A stretch of DNA of 64,000 nt from Litsea cubeba (Eukaryota > Streptophyta > Magnoliopsida > Laurales > Lauraceae), in NCBI GenBank assembly GCA_012931725.1, contig CM022949.1:31077235-31141234 (forward strand). Direction: 5' to 3'. Below are positions 63,963-64,000 of the stretch, piece after piece. The notes beneath the pieces are model-generated. The model made no database searches and was not told the origin of the DNA. It saw nothing but the letters and a program-made list of their open reading frames with translations. Positions within the stretch are counted from its first letter, which is position 1. Every line of letters begins with the position of its first letter. Both the position numbers and the translations under genes were made by a program.

Positions 63963-64000
63963 TGTTTGTGGCAATTGCATTGGCATTGCATTGTGCTGTG

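Noticed and set aside
1..64000. CRISPR array, phage, plasmid or bacterial operon
   Set aside because: Repeats are tandem, intronic or transposon-derived. Introns, LTR elements and plant gene families show nuclear plant DNA.

Overview
The window looks like nuclear DNA from a large, repeat-rich flowering-plant genome. It has plant-type introns, Ty1/copia and Ty3/gypsy LTR elements, L1- and RTE-type LINEs, hAT, Harbinger and Helitron-like DNA elements, and two fragmented plant nuclear genes. The many GTGGGCCC-rich small elements recall magnoliid-type woody plants, but the species cannot be fixed from this sequence.

Layout. 1-5018: Ty1/copia element on the minus strand, cut by the window edge. 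5019-8552: LTR-like and unassigned DNA. 8553-10354: hAT-like element with a nested Harbinger-like element. 12266-13430: minus-strand 5' end of a FANCJ/BRIP1-type DNA helicase gene (three exons), with two duplicated E2F-type sites just upstream. 14024-21075: MITEs and Helitron-like copies, head-to-tail and inverted. 21207-21665: tandem hairpin repeat beside an LTR fragment. 24225-57837: one long minus-strand gene of about 33.6 kb with 21 exons seen. It encodes PHD, SWIB/MDM2, Plus-3 and GYF domains, as in the Arabidopsis At5g08430/NERD group of chromatin and transcription proteins. Its 5' end is not visible; the 3' end with the stop codon is present. 58941-64000: hAT-like elements and simple repeats.

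The most interesting object is the long gene. Twenty-one exons join in one frame, 880 codons including the stop. One intron (39929-48200) has textbook U12-type AT-AC signals. Between the Plus-3 and GYF parts lie 12 micro-exons of 39-81 nt. All are phase 1-1 and multiples of three, and several clearly arose by tandem duplication, including an exact 205-bp-period triplication of a two-exon unit. One 11.9-kb intron holds a nest of transposons readable from target-site duplications: hAT within LINE within another hAT within the intron.

The two genes are unrelated neighbours on the same strand. Everything else is mobile DNA or its decay, with no intact transposon coding capacity. No tRNA gene, rRNA gene or CRISPR array was seen. 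Domain and family names rest on recognition by eye, not on database searches.
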